From: Fen-1298 sp050015675
GTDB taxonomy: Bacteria > Bacteroidota > Ignavibacteria > UBA10030
Assembly (NCBI GenBank): GCA_050015675.1
Contig: JBEKAY010000001.1
Coordinates: 124,001-188,000, forward strand
Length of the DNA: 64,000 nucleotides
Direction of reading: 5' to 3'
Shown one piece after another: positions 32,706-41,954 of the stretch (positions are counted from its first letter, which is position 1; each line of letters begins with the position of its first letter). A program made the position numbers and the translations under genes. Below the pieces are notes generated by a model. That model ran no database searches. It saw only the letters and a program-made list of their open reading frames with translations, and had not been told where the DNA came from.

Positions 32706-34439
32706 ATGTTAAGATTTGAACATCCTGAATATCTTTGGTTTTTACTATTGATTCTTGCGCTCGGCATCGGATTCTTCTTTTTAAATGTTTGGCAAAGGAA
32801 ACTGCTGCGTCGGTTTGTTGGCGAAGTGCTCATTCCACAGCTTGCTCCGGAAGCAAGTCTGGCAATGCGTATAATCAAACAAGTATTTGTGTCGCTCGCA
32901 ATAGCGTGCTTGATCCTTGCTGTTGCCAACCCGCAAGTTGGTACGCGCCTGGAAGAAGTGAAGCGCGAGGGTATCGATCTATTTGTCGCCTTAGATGTTT
33001 CTTTGAGCATGAAGTCGGAGGATATACGTCCGAGCAGATTGGAAAAAGCCAAACGCGATGTGTCGGAATTGTTACGGAAACTTTCAGGCGATCGTGTCGG
33101 CATGGTCGTTTTTGCAGGCGATGCATTTGTGCAATTTCCGCTTACTGCTGATTACACTGCGGCGGATTTATTTCTATCTGCTATAGATGTTGATGCAGTG
33201 CCTGTACCGGGCACGATGATCGGCAGTGCAATCGAGGTTGCGTTAAAATCTTTTTCTAAGGATGTACCCACGCAAAAAGCTATTGTGATTGTTTCCGACG
33301 GTGAAAATACAGAAGGCGATGTGATGGGTGCAGTGGAAGATGCAAAGAAAGCCGGCGTGCGAGTCTATTCTGTCGGCATGGGAACACCGGAGGGTGGACC
33401 AATTCCTGTTCTCAATCAAAACGGTGTCCGTGTTGATTATAAGCGCGATCAATCGGGAAGCATAGTCCTGTCCAAATTAGACGAAACAATGCTGCAGCAA
33501 ATAGCGGCTACGACCGGTGGATCCTATCACCGCGCTACGAGCGGCGGTAATGAGATTGACGACATCTTCAAAGAACTAGCCTCGTTAGAGAAAGTAGAAT
33601 TTGGAACAAAGCAAATTACCGGATATGAAACACGGTATCAATATCCATTGGCATTCGCAATTTTATTTTTGATTATCGAAGTAATGCTTTCTGAAAAAAG
33701 GACGAAGTTAGCCGTATGGTTTAAAAAACTTTTACCTGCTGCAGTAACGGTGTTTCTGATTGCAATTTTATCAGCGGGCGCAACTGCGCAGACGGTTCGT
33801 TCCCACATTAATGAAGGTAATCGTGTGTACAATAAGAGCAAATACACTGACGCCGAAGTGGAATACAAAAAAGCATTAGAGAAAAATCCGAAATCGAAAG
33901 AAGCACAATTTAATCTGGGAAATTCGTATTATAAACAGCAGCGATTCGATGAAGCAATGCGGGAATACGGCAACTCGGGTGCATCGATGAAATCGCCTGA
34001 AGAACGTGCCGCAACATATTATAACGCTGGCAATGCGCTCTATCAATCCAATAAATATCAGGAAGCGGTCGATGCATATAAGCAATCGCTACACTTGAAT
34101 CCGAATGATGAAGATACACGCTACAACTTGCAAATGGCGCGCGCAAAATTAGCACAACAGCAGCAACAACAAAAACAGCAAAACAAAGATCAGAAACAAG
34201 ATCAGAATAAAGACCAGAAAAAACAGAATCAACAGGAGAACCAGCAACAGAACCAACAACAGCAAAAGCAAGAAGAAGCAAAGCAGGATCAAACACGCCA
34301 GCAAGTTCAGAAAAAGAATCAAATGCCGAAGCAGGAAGCTGACAGAATTTTAGATGCAATGCGCAATAATGAAAAGGAAGTTCAGAAGAATCTTCGCAAA
34401 CGCGAGGCAGTGCATGTAAAAGTGGAGAAAGATTGGTAA
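32706..34439 (+). CDS. batB: BatB-BatC fusion: VWA domain plus TPR protein
   Basis: 577 residues. BatB part (1-330): helices YLWFLLLILALGIGFFFLN and VFVSLAIACLILAVANPQ, VWA MIDAS LFVALDVSLSM, VSDGENTEGDVMG and helix YPLAFAILFLIIEVML. A further hydrophobic stretch (LLPAAVTVFLIAILSAGATAQ) resembles a signal peptide and is followed by the BatC part: TPR repeats NEGNRVYNKSKYTDAEVEYKK, AQFNLGNSYYKQQRFDEAM and YYNAGNALYQSNKYQEAVDAY, then a Gln/Lys-rich tail (about 485-545). In most Bat operons these are two genes. The internal signal-like helix would put the TPR part in the periplasm. Confidence 0.9.
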   Translation: MLRFEHPEYLWFLLLILALGIGFFFLNVWQRKLLRRFVGEVLIPQLAPEASLAMRIIKQVFVSLAIACLILAVANPQVGTRLEEVKREGIDLFVALDVSLSMKSEDIRPSRLEKAKRDVSELLRKLSGDRVGMVVFAGDAFVQFPLTADYTAADLFLSAIDVDAVPVPGTMIGSAIEVALKSFSKDVPTQKAIVIVSDGENTEGDVMGAVEDAKKAGVRVYSVGMGTPEGGPIPVLNQNGVRVDYKRDQSGSIVLSKLDETMLQQIAATTGGSYHRATSGGNEIDDIFKELASLEKVEFGTKQITGYETRYQYPLAFAILFLIIEVMLSEKRTKLAVWFKKLLPAAVTVFLIAILSAGATAQTVRSHINEGNRVYNKSKYTDAEVEYKKALEKNPKSKEAQFNLGNSYYKQQRFDEAMREYGNSGASMKSPEERAATYYNAGNALYQSNKYQEAVDAYKQSLHLNPNDEDTRYNLQMARAKLAQQQQQQKQQNKDQKQDQNKDQKKQNQQENQQQNQQQQKQEEAKQDQTRQQVQKKNQMPKQEADRILDAMRNNEKEVQKNLRKREAVHVKVEKDW

Positions 34440-34532
34440 AATAAGTTATCAGCTATTAGTCATCAGTTATCAGTTCTTTTTTAGCTAATCACTGAATACT
34501 GACAACTGAGAACTAACAGAGTGTTTGTAAAA
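34440..34532. repeat. CAGT/ACTG-word intergenic tract before batD
   Basis: About 80 bases composed mainly of short overlapping words: AGTTATCAGCTATTAGTCAT, CAGTTATCAGTT, then ATCACTGAATACTGACAACT and GAGAACTAACAG. Similar text occurs at 32283-32325, 32660-32700 and 46985-47100. There is no coding potential. It has no exact tandem unit. Confidence 0.5.
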
Positions 34533-36374
34533 ATGAATGATGTGAATAAAATATTAACATTACTTTTAGTGGTACTATCTTTGAACATTGGTACGTCCAA
34601 AGCCTTTGCACAGGATGGTACTTTCACTGCATCAACTAATCAGTCACAAATTGCAGCTGGTGAACAATTTCAAGTCACATTCACATTCGATGGAAACGAT
34701 TATAACAGTGTGAGGGATTTTAAAGCCCCGGATTTCGGACAATTCGTTGTCATTTCCGGCCCGAATCAATCAACAAATATGCAATGGGTTAACGGTAGGA
34801 TGTCTGCTTCCATTGGCTATGCCTATATTTTATATGCGCGTCAATCTGGAAAAATGACAATTGGTTCGGCGACGATTGAATATAAAGGCAAGACGTTGAA
34901 GTCCCCACCAATTCAAATTGAGGTCTCGCAAGGAAAACCAAAGCAACAGCAATCTCAATCCAATCAATCCACTACCGAGGCAGGCGACAATCTCATCATC
35001 AAAGCTTTTGCCGACAAACAACGTGTGCGGCAGGGCGAACAGTTGATCGTCACATTCAAATTATACACGCGCGTCTCTGTAACAGGATATGATTTAGCAA
35101 AAGCGCCAACGTTCGATGGATTTTGGAGCGAAGATTTTGAGATGCCAAAACAACCGATTCAGACAACGGAAACATTAAACGGTAAACAATACCGCACAAT
35201 CGTGATAAAGAAGACGGCGTTGTTTGCGACACAAGCCGGTAATTTAAAAATTGCACCGCTTGAAGCTCGCTGTGCTGTACAAGTGCAGTCCAAGCGGCGC
35301 AGCAATGATCCGTTCGATCAGTTTTTCAATGATCCATTCTTCCAGCAAGCACAAACTGTGAATATGGATATAAAATCTAATCCACTAACAATTATTGTTG
35401 ATGCGATTCCTGCGAATGCACCATCGGGATTTTCCGGTGCCATCGGACGATTCGCTTTCAATGCAAGCGTGGATACACGAAATGTGAAGGCAGGGGATCC
35501 CATCACGCTTCGTGTTTCGGTGCTTGGTTCCGGCAACATCAAGTTAGTGGCGCTGCCGAAACCGCAACTGCCAGCCGACATGGAATCGTACGAGCCAAAA
35601 ATTTCGGAAGAAATTTCACGCGACGGTGGTATTATTCGTGGAAAGAAAATAGCAGAGTATCTCCTCATTCCGAGAAATGCAGGTCAACGTGTACTAGAAC
35701 CGATGCAGTTTGTATATTTCGATCTTGATAAGAAAGAATACGTCACTCTTCGTTCGCCAAAGTTTGATTTCTCAATTGCACCGGGAAAAGATTTTTCCGG
35801 TTCCGGTGTAAGCATGACTGCGAAGGAAGACGTGCGGATGCTTGGTGAAGATATTAGGTTCCTTAAACTCTCCATAGGCCATCTTCAAAGTGCAGACGAA
35901 ATCAAATCTTCAGGGTGGTTTGTATTTGGAATTATTCTGCCGCCGTTGGCATTTGTCGGTGCATGGCTCTACCGTAAGCGCATGGAAAAGATTTATGGCG
36001 ACATGCCGCGGCTTTTGTTTGAGACGGCTGGGCGCGAAGCATCGCGCCGTTTGAAGAAAGCACGTGCATTACTTGAACAAGGCAATACCGAAAGTTACCA
36101 TGCGGAAATTCTTAGGGCTCTGCTGGTGTATCTTGAACATAAACTTCGCACACCGAAATCAAAATTTGTGATGGAAGAAGCAATAACGCAGTTAAGACAG
36201 AATAATATAAATGAAGAAGTTATTCAATCGTTGAAGACGTGCATGGAGCGTGCGGAATTTGTCCGTTATGCGCCGGGATCAGATACAACAGATGCTCGTA
36301 AGGAATTGCTCGATATCGCTGCCAATGCCATCAACGGTATTGAGCAGTCGTTTGGCAAGCGAGGCAATCCATGA
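34533..36374 (+). CDS. batD: BatD oxygen-tolerance protein
   Basis: 613 residues. A signal peptide (ILTLLLVVLSLNIGTSKAFAQ) is followed by repeated immunoglobulin-like periplasmic beta domains: FTASTNQSQIAAGEQFQVTFTF, GYAYILYARQSGKMTIGSATI, the second repeat IIKAFADKQRVRQGEQLIVTFKLY and NASVDTRNVKAGDPITLRVSVLG. A single membrane helix (SGWFVFGIILPPLAFVGAWLY, about 465-485) precedes a cytosolic helical domain of 130 residues. This is the BatD/DUF11-like layout. A GTG four codons upstream could also start. It overlaps batE by four bases. Confidence 0.92.
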   Translation: MNDVNKILTLLLVVLSLNIGTSKAFAQDGTFTASTNQSQIAAGEQFQVTFTFDGNDYNSVRDFKAPDFGQFVVISGPNQSTNMQWVNGRMSASIGYAYILYARQSGKMTIGSATIEYKGKTLKSPPIQIEVSQGKPKQQQSQSNQSTTEAGDNLIIKAFADKQRVRQGEQLIVTFKLYTRVSVTGYDLAKAPTFDGFWSEDFEMPKQPIQTTETLNGKQYRTIVIKKTALFATQAGNLKIAPLEARCAVQVQSKRRSNDPFDQFFNDPFFQQAQTVNMDIKSNPLTIIVDAIPANAPSGFSGAIGRFAFNASVDTRNVKAGDPITLRVSVLGSGNIKLVALPKPQLPADMESYEPKISEEISRDGGIIRGKKIAEYLLIPRNAGQRVLEPMQFVYFDLDKKEYVTLRSPKFDFSIAPGKDFSGSGVSMTAKEDVRMLGEDIRFLKLSIGHLQSADEIKSSGWFVFGIILPPLAFVGAWLYRKRMEKIYGDMPRLLFETAGREASRRLKKARALLEQGNTESYHAEILRALLVYLEHKLRTPKSKFVMEEAITQLRQNNINEEVIQSLKTCMERAEFVRYAPGSDTTDARKELLDIAANAINGIEQSFGKRGNP

Positions 36375-37135
36375 AACACACACGCTTGATTTTATTTGTT
36401 GGTGTAATTGTGTTCTTCAATTGCGCGACGTTGGCACAAACACCAGTTGATGCATTCAACCGCGGCAATGAATTGTACCGCGCCGGTAAATATCAGGAAG
36501 CGGCAAAAGAATACGAAAGCATTATCAAACAAGACGCTGTAAGTGCCGAGTTGTACTTCAATCTCGGCAACGCATATTACCGAGATAAACAGCTTGCATT
36601 GGCGATCCTTTCGTACGAACGCGCCGCGCGGTTACATCCTAATGATCCCGATATAGAACACAATCTAAAATTGGCGTATCTGAAAACAGTTGATCGCATT
36701 GAAGCTGTACCTGATATGTTTCTCGTTCAATGGATGCGTGCTGTTGGTTCTCTGGTGCCGTCTGAAACTCTTCGCGTTATTTTTGTTTTTAGCTGGGCAT
36801 TGCTCTTTGGTTCGCTTGCAACAATGTACTTGGTTCTACGCCCGGGTATTCTTCGCGCCGTACGTATGTTGTTCTTCATTTCTTGTGCTCTCGTTGTACT
36901 CTGTGCAGCGATGTTAGGTATTCAATCGTTTCAGGATATAGCGCAGGATAAAGCTATAATCATAGCGCAGACTGTAACCGCGAAATCATCTCCGGATGCA
37001 AAGTCCGTCGATGCGTTCGTCATTCATGAAGGAGTCAAAGTAAAATTGACCGATGCAGTCGGTGAGTGGGTGAAGGTAACGCTCGTTGATGGAAAGATCG
37101 GATGGATTCCGACGGATCAGTGCGAGCGGATTTAA
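36371..37135 (+). CDS. batE: BatE: TPR and SH3-like domain protein
   Basis: 254 residues. Signal peptide (RLILFVGVIVFFNCATLAQ), two to three TPR units (DAFNRGNELYRAGKYQEAAKEYE, AELYFNLGNAYYRDKQLALAILSYERAA), two membrane helices (VIFVFSWALLFGSLATMYLVL and MLFFISCALVVLCAAMLGI) and a C-terminal bacterial SH3 domain (AKSSPDAKSVDAFVIHEGVKVKL, GEWVKVTLVDGKIGWIP). This is the BatE arrangement. Last gene of the operon; it faces the glycosyltransferase gene tail to tail with only 31 bases between stops. Confidence 0.9.
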   Translation: MKHTRLILFVGVIVFFNCATLAQTPVDAFNRGNELYRAGKYQEAAKEYESIIKQDAVSAELYFNLGNAYYRDKQLALAILSYERAARLHPNDPDIEHNLKLAYLKTVDRIEAVPDMFLVQWMRAVGSLVPSETLRVIFVFSWALLFGSLATMYLVLRPGILRAVRMLFFISCALVVLCAAMLGIQSFQDIAQDKAIIIAQTVTAKSSPDAKSVDAFVIHEGVKVKLTDAVGEWVKVTLVDGKIGWIPTDQCERI

Positions 37136-37166
37136 ATTTGCATTCTCGAAAGAATAGCAATCTCAT

Positions 37167-39002
37167 CTAATTCGATTTCCTTTGTTTGTAGTGCAAGTAC
37201 CACTGCTGTGTCTTTTTCCAAAAACCAAATCTATCTGTCCATGGGAAAATCTGTGTGCGGCGAATCTCGAACAAGTCCTCATAGAACTTACGTGGACCGC
37301 TGTTGGTCGCTATACCATATTTGTATCCGATTTCAGCGGTGATAGATTTGATTAGTTCGTTGACGGCACCGTACGGATATGCAAGAGAAATAATTTCTTT
37401 TCCCGTCAGATGTTCGATTATCTGTTTTGATTCAACAAGTTCCGTTCTGATCTGCTCTGGTGAACATTGAGATAAGTTTGGATGCGTAACAGTATGCGAG
37501 CCAAACTCGATGCCTGCCAACGATATTTCGCGTATTTGTTCATTGTTCATTAAGGGTTCCTGTGGTTCGTTAGCATCCCAGAAATTCGTTCGTCGCGTTT
37601 TATCCGTAACAAGGAAAATGACAGCGGAAAATTCATATTTCTTCAATAGTGGAAATGCGTGTGTGTAGTTATCTTCGTATCCGTCGTCAAATGTTAGGAT
37701 GACAGGTCTCTTCGGTAATGTGAATTCACCATTGAGAAAAAGCTGATACTGTTCAAATGTGATCGGCGAAATACCGCGTTGTTTAAGTGAAATAAGATTT
37801 TGTTCAAACGATAGTGCTGTGACCCAAATACCATGGTGTGAATTTTCTAGTGCTTCAGGTACAATGCGGTGATACATCAGCACGGGAATGGAAACGGGTG
37901 ATTTTTTTGCTGCAACAGCAGATTGATACACTGCGTTGATCTTCTTTTCCACGACATCGATATCGCATGTTTCTTGTATGCGTTTCTGCAATATCTGCGT
38001 ATCTGTTGCCGTCTGTGGTTTGTTGAGAGTTGCAGTCAGATCGTTCACAACCAATTCGGCATTCATTATCTGTCGAATTCCAGTATCGCCGAAATTTGTC
38101 CGGCGTACTGCTTCGTAATTATCTAGTGTAACTAATCCTTCGTAATCACTTTCGCCAAACGCTATAGTAGGTTTGCCCACCATAAGCGATTCCATGACAA
38201 CGCGCCCCGCTCCGATGACAACATTTGCAGCTCGTAGAAAAGGAATAAGGTCTGTTTGGAATTCTCTGAGCACTACGCTCGTCTTGCCAAAACGTTTCTG
38301 CATTTGCTGAACACGCTGTGGAATATCTTCTGGAACATATAATCCACCAATAATCTGCAGAGAGCAGGGTGTTTTCTTCACCACTTCAGGATAGACTTCG
38401 GAGACAAGAAATCTCACAATATCGCCTTTTGGGCCTGAGAATCTTCCTATGAACAGAAGAATTGGAATTTCTGATGGTACTCCGAAAATATTTAAGCTTG
38501 ACTGAGTTGATACCGGGCTGATCCAGCGTTGTGTCTCAAATCCATTTGGGATGGTCGTAATATATTTAGGATCTAAATGAAGCTCATGAACGAGATGCTC
38601 TCTCAAGCTTTCGCTCACTGCAATAATATTTGTCCCATACACACTCCAAGATTTACTACTCAAATGCAGATGTTGCCGGCCATGTATAGTGGAAACAAAC
38701 GGTATACCGGTGAAGAGTGTCGCAAGGTTACACACCCAGCTTGCCGCTCTCGAGTGCCCGTGCACAATGTGAATGTTCTTTTCTCGAATCAAACGAATAA
38801 GAAATCCGATGTTTCGAAGTCGCTGCAGGTATGATCTTTTTCCGATTGGTTGCGAAATGAAGCTGCAATTGAAGGGGATATGAAGCGTATCAGAAACGAG
38901 TAGAACTGAATGTCCAAGACGCTGCTGTGCCGAAGCAAGTGTAATTGCATACACCTCCGCTCCAGTTACCTCAAATTGAGAGAGGACATGGAGAATATTC
39001 AT
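37167..39002 (-). CDS. Glycosyltransferase (GT4-like) fused to polysaccharide deacetylase (CE4)
   Basis: 611 residues in two enzyme domains. Residues 1-360 are a GT-B glycosyltransferase: NILHVLSQFEVTGAEVYAIT, HIVHGHSRAASWVCN, TTIPNGFE, FIGRFSGPKGDIVR and VMESLMVGKPTIAFGESDYEG. Residues about 375-610 are a NodB domain: VPVLMYHRI, ILTFDDGYEDNYTHAFPLL with the metal-binding DD, GIEFGSHTVTHPNLS with the HxxxH pair, and LAYPYGAVNE. No signal peptide or membrane helix is evident, so it is presumably cytoplasmic. A fused transferase/deacetylase suggests synthesis and N-deacetylation of the same HexNAc-containing glycan. It starts 18 bases after the response-regulator gene. Confidence 0.88.
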   Translation of the reverse strand: MNILHVLSQFEVTGAEVYAITLASAQQRLGHSVLLVSDTLHIPFNCSFISQPIGKRSYLQRLRNIGFLIRLIREKNIHIVHGHSRAASWVCNLATLFTGIPFVSTIHGRQHLHLSSKSWSVYGTNIIAVSESLREHLVHELHLDPKYITTIPNGFETQRWISPVSTQSSLNIFGVPSEIPILLFIGRFSGPKGDIVRFLVSEVYPEVVKKTPCSLQIIGGLYVPEDIPQRVQQMQKRFGKTSVVLREFQTDLIPFLRAANVVIGAGRVVMESLMVGKPTIAFGESDYEGLVTLDNYEAVRRTNFGDTGIRQIMNAELVVNDLTATLNKPQTATDTQILQKRIQETCDIDVVEKKINAVYQSAVAAKKSPVSIPVLMYHRIVPEALENSHHGIWVTALSFEQNLISLKQRGISPITFEQYQLFLNGEFTLPKRPVILTFDDGYEDNYTHAFPLLKKYEFSAVIFLVTDKTRRTNFWDANEPQEPLMNNEQIREISLAGIEFGSHTVTHPNLSQCSPEQIRTELVESKQIIEHLTGKEIISLAYPYGAVNELIKSITAEIGYKYGIATNSGPRKFYEDLFEIRRTQIFPWTDRFGFWKKTQQWYLHYKQRKSN

Positions 39003-39020
39003 GCAATAAAACGCTCTAAA

Positions 39021-40418
39021 TTATGCAAGTGCGTTTTTCACTGTTGCTTCTAACGATTCACGTGTAAAAGGTTTTGCCAGGTACGCTTTAACGCCCATCT
39101 GTTTGGCGCTTCGTACAAAGAATTCATCTTCCATAGAACTCATTAATACGTATGCAACAGATTTTAATTTTTCGCCGTATGTACCGGCAACAATTTTTTC
39201 GTAGAAAAGGAAGCCGCTTATCATGCCAACCCCTAAGTTGACATCGGCGATAATGAGAGACGGCGAAACTTTCTGTATCTCCGGCAGAGCTGTCTCCGCG
39301 GTGGCTGCAGTGATAACAGTCTTATATGTTTTCTTGAGAATGTGCTCTACATATTTACGGATGGATGGGTCATCATCGATAACAACAATGACAGCTGTAT
39401 CGTCCGGCATGCCTAATTCTTTCTTGGCGCGTTTTATAATAGAACCATGCTCGTCATCTGAAATTTTAAAAAACTGCTGGAGGTTTTTAAGATGCATCAA
39501 ATCTTCGTCGGACGGATTCCCTCTTTGCCAAAGTTGGCGTACTGCATCAATGTAAGCACTTACTTGTACCGAGCGTTCCGCTTCCATATGTTCTGTGTCG
39601 CTGATAGAAAATGAAATTTTAAGCGATTGTAAGAGCGAAGACTGCACTTCCGCAGGAACAGCTAATTGCATCATCAATTTCATCTGTGTGCGGTATGAAT
39701 CAAGTTGTTGCTGTTTCGATTTATCGCGTTCGCGCTCTAACAGCGCATCTCGCTCTTCTTCCGTCTGATGCATCAACTCGTCTTGTGCGCGTTTCTGTTC
39801 CTCTTTCATTTTGAGGAACGCCTCGTCCTGGATTTTTTTTCTCTCTTCCTCAGCGGTTTTATATTGCTGAAGTTTTGCTTCGTACTCTGCCTTGATGCTA
39901 TCAACTCCGGGCACCGTACCAACAGAAAACGTTCCCGGCACTGTTTGCTGGATTTGTGCAATCAATCTCTTTTCAAGCTCTTCAATTTTCCGCGTAGTTT
40001 CTTTTTCAATAGCCGTAATATCTTTATGTGCCACCTCCTGCACTTCATTTACGGAAGCTTTACGCGCACGATCTTCCAGAACTTGTTCTGCTTTCTCTTC
40101 TTGTTTGCGTTTCTGTGACTCAAGTTCTTGTTGTTTGTAGAAATCTTTCAATCGCTTCTTTACCTCTTGATCCACTTGTTCTGCCGCTTGCTGCTTTGCT
40201 TCCCGCATGGTGACTTCTCGCTCTTTCTCCATCATCATTACAAGAATGCGTTCTTCATACGCGCGGGCGTAGATGTTCTTGATGTCAAATTCATATACTT
40301 TACGGATACGATCCAGCGCCGCATCAAGCTTTTGTGCTTTCACATCTTCATCCACCTGGCGCAGTAAGGCGGAAACACGCGCATTTCGTTCTTCAGGTTT
40401 CAGCATTGGTAAAGGCAT
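39021..40418 (-). CDS. Coiled-coil protein with C-terminal receiver domain
   Basis: 465 residues. After a short helical N-terminus (RVSALLRQVDEDVKAQKLDAALDRI) there is a long charged coiled coil (about 60-260, with many EEERKK-type heptads). A helical region follows that may be a repeated two-helix unit (LLQSLKISFSISDTEHMEAE and LQQFFKISDDEHGSIIKRA), and then a receiver domain begins VIVVIDDDPSIRKYVEHIL, with phospho-acceptor Asp in LIIADVNLG and Lys in AYLAKPF. Having the receiver at the C-terminus and no DNA-binding domain suggests control of a coiled-coil scaffold. AGGAG eight bases before the ATG supports the start. The glycosyltransferase/deacetylase gene follows. Confidence 0.8.
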   Translation of the reverse strand: MPLPMLKPEERNARVSALLRQVDEDVKAQKLDAALDRIRKVYEFDIKNIYARAYEERILVMMMEKEREVTMREAKQQAAEQVDQEVKKRLKDFYKQQELESQKRKQEEKAEQVLEDRARKASVNEVQEVAHKDITAIEKETTRKIEELEKRLIAQIQQTVPGTFSVGTVPGVDSIKAEYEAKLQQYKTAEEERKKIQDEAFLKMKEEQKRAQDELMHQTEEERDALLERERDKSKQQQLDSYRTQMKLMMQLAVPAEVQSSLLQSLKISFSISDTEHMEAERSVQVSAYIDAVRQLWQRGNPSDEDLMHLKNLQQFFKISDDEHGSIIKRAKKELGMPDDTAVIVVIDDDPSIRKYVEHILKKTYKTVITAATAETALPEIQKVSPSLIIADVNLGVGMISGFLFYEKIVAGTYGEKLKSVAYVLMSSMEDEFFVRSAKQMGVKAYLAKPFTRESLEATVKNALA

Positions 40419-40584
40419 AAGACTTTCTCCTGTATAAAAAATACCTATACGAAAGTAGTCGAAAAAACCGGAAGAATCAACCTCCATCAAAGAAAGTCTT
40501 ATTAATGATAGTCAACTGATGCTTTCAAACTGTTTAGGAGGAAAGATTAAATCGTAAATCTGTGCGTCTTCTGTCGATGACTTT

Positions 40585-41787
40585 CTATATAACGCGGTCT
40601 GCGCGGCTTGAAGATGGTTGCAATTGTTCGACAAACAGCCGAATTCGTGATAAAGCATCAGCAAAAAACTCCGAAGTAGGCAGCAAACTAAGCACTATGC
40701 AGGACTTTTGCTTCATATCAAAAAAATGCCCGGGATGGACAAGAATATTCTGTTGATGCAGTAATTCGACAGCCCATTCTTCGCCGTTGTGGAATTGAGG
40801 AAGCTGAAGAATGGCATACCAGCCGCCTTCTACATGAAACACCGAAGCTCTCGAATCTGTAAAAGCTTTTTGAAGCAAATAAAAATTAGATCGGACTCGC
40901 ATCCGGATTTGTTCTCCGATGAATTGCGAGTGCCCAAAAAGTTTGGGCAATGCTACTTGCGCAGGCGTGTTGACAGAGAGAAACGTATCGGCGATGATAT
41001 CGAGCCGATCAAGTGTTCCGGTAGTTTGCTTAGGATGACCGCAGACGACTATCCATGAGAGCTTAAGTTGCGGAAGTCCCAAAAGTTTGGATATGCCATT
41101 TAACGAGAACAACAGCACGGAAGATTGTTGTGCCAAAATATTCGCATGGCGCGCGTCATGGAAAAATGAATATGGTTGAAAGACTTCATCAGCAATGATA
41201 ACGCAATTGTATTCAGCGGCAGATGCACATACCCGCTCGAATTCATGTTGCTTTAGGTATGAACCTGTTGGATTATTCGGATGAACGAGAACAATGGCAC
41301 GTGTACGTTCAGTGAATGCTGATTGCAGCGATTCGAAATCAATATGCCATTCACCATCGTACGCCAAGTAATAATGCCGGAGGGTGACATCGTTGAGTTG
41401 ACAAAGATATTCGAACAACGGATAACTTGGTTGAGGAGTGATTATCTCATCACCGGCATTGCAGAGGAGTTTGAAAAGAAACGAATACGCTTCACTTGTG
41501 CCCGCAGTAAGCACAATGTGTTCCGGTTTTACTGTAACACCAAGTGTTGCGTAGTAATCTGCTATTGCTTTGCGTGCAATGGGAAGTCCGCGCGGCTCCG
41601 GTTGATACAACAATGACGATTCATCGGCAAGAGCGGCGAGTATTTCTTTTTCAGGATACGAGATTCCACAGCGCGTTGGATTTGATTCGGTCAGATCAAT
41701 AATGACTTCTCCGCGCAGCCGTTTTGCTGCAAGCAAATCGGAAAGTTGATTGGGAACCATATTCCACTGTGTGCGGGAAGAGAACAT
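40585..41787 (-). CDS. Pyridoxal phosphate-dependent aminotransferase, class I/II
   Basis: 400 residues of a fold-type I aminotransferase. It shows DLTESNPTRCGISYPEKEIL, YQPEPRGLPIARKAIADYY, LTAGTSEAYSFLFKLLCNAGDEI, VHPNNPTGSYL, IIADEVFQPYSF and the PLP lysine region SLNGISKLLGLPQLKLSWI. The substrate is not evident; similar enzymes act on alanine, aspartate or aromatic amino acids. The first nine residues are uncertain because a second ATG (VPNQLSDLL context) lies at codon 10. Monocistronic, followed upstream by a repeat-rich gap. Confidence 0.88.
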   Translation of the reverse strand: MFSSRTQWNMVPNQLSDLLAAKRLRGEVIIDLTESNPTRCGISYPEKEILAALADESSLLYQPEPRGLPIARKAIADYYATLGVTVKPEHIVLTAGTSEAYSFLFKLLCNAGDEIITPQPSYPLFEYLCQLNDVTLRHYYLAYDGEWHIDFESLQSAFTERTRAIVLVHPNNPTGSYLKQHEFERVCASAAEYNCVIIADEVFQPYSFFHDARHANILAQQSSVLLFSLNGISKLLGLPQLKLSWIVVCGHPKQTTGTLDRLDIIADTFLSVNTPAQVALPKLFGHSQFIGEQIRMRVRSNFYLLQKAFTDSRASVFHVEGGWYAILQLPQFHNGEEWAVELLHQQNILVHPGHFFDMKQKSCIVLSLLPTSEFFADALSRIRLFVEQLQPSSSRADRVI

Positions 41788-41799
41788 TTTAGAAGAAAA

Positions 41800-41954
41800 T
41801 CAGGAGCCAGAAATTAGAATTTAAAATTTAGAAAAATGAATTTAGAAAATTAGAGACAGCAATGAGCAACAAGCAATGGCCAATTACCAGTTACCATTCT
41901 ATTAACCATAAATCGTACAATCATTAAATCACAAAATCGTTAAATCTCTCATTC
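41800..41954. repeat. AT-rich word-repeat tract between aminotransferase and typA
   Basis: About 150 bases of loosely repeated words: AGAAATTAGAATTTAAAATT, ATTTAGAAAATTAGAG, CAATGGCCAATTACCAGTTA, then CAATCATTAAATCACAAAAT and CGTTAAATCTCTCATTCTC. No coding potential. The style matches the tract at 13531-13575. Confidence 0.45.
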
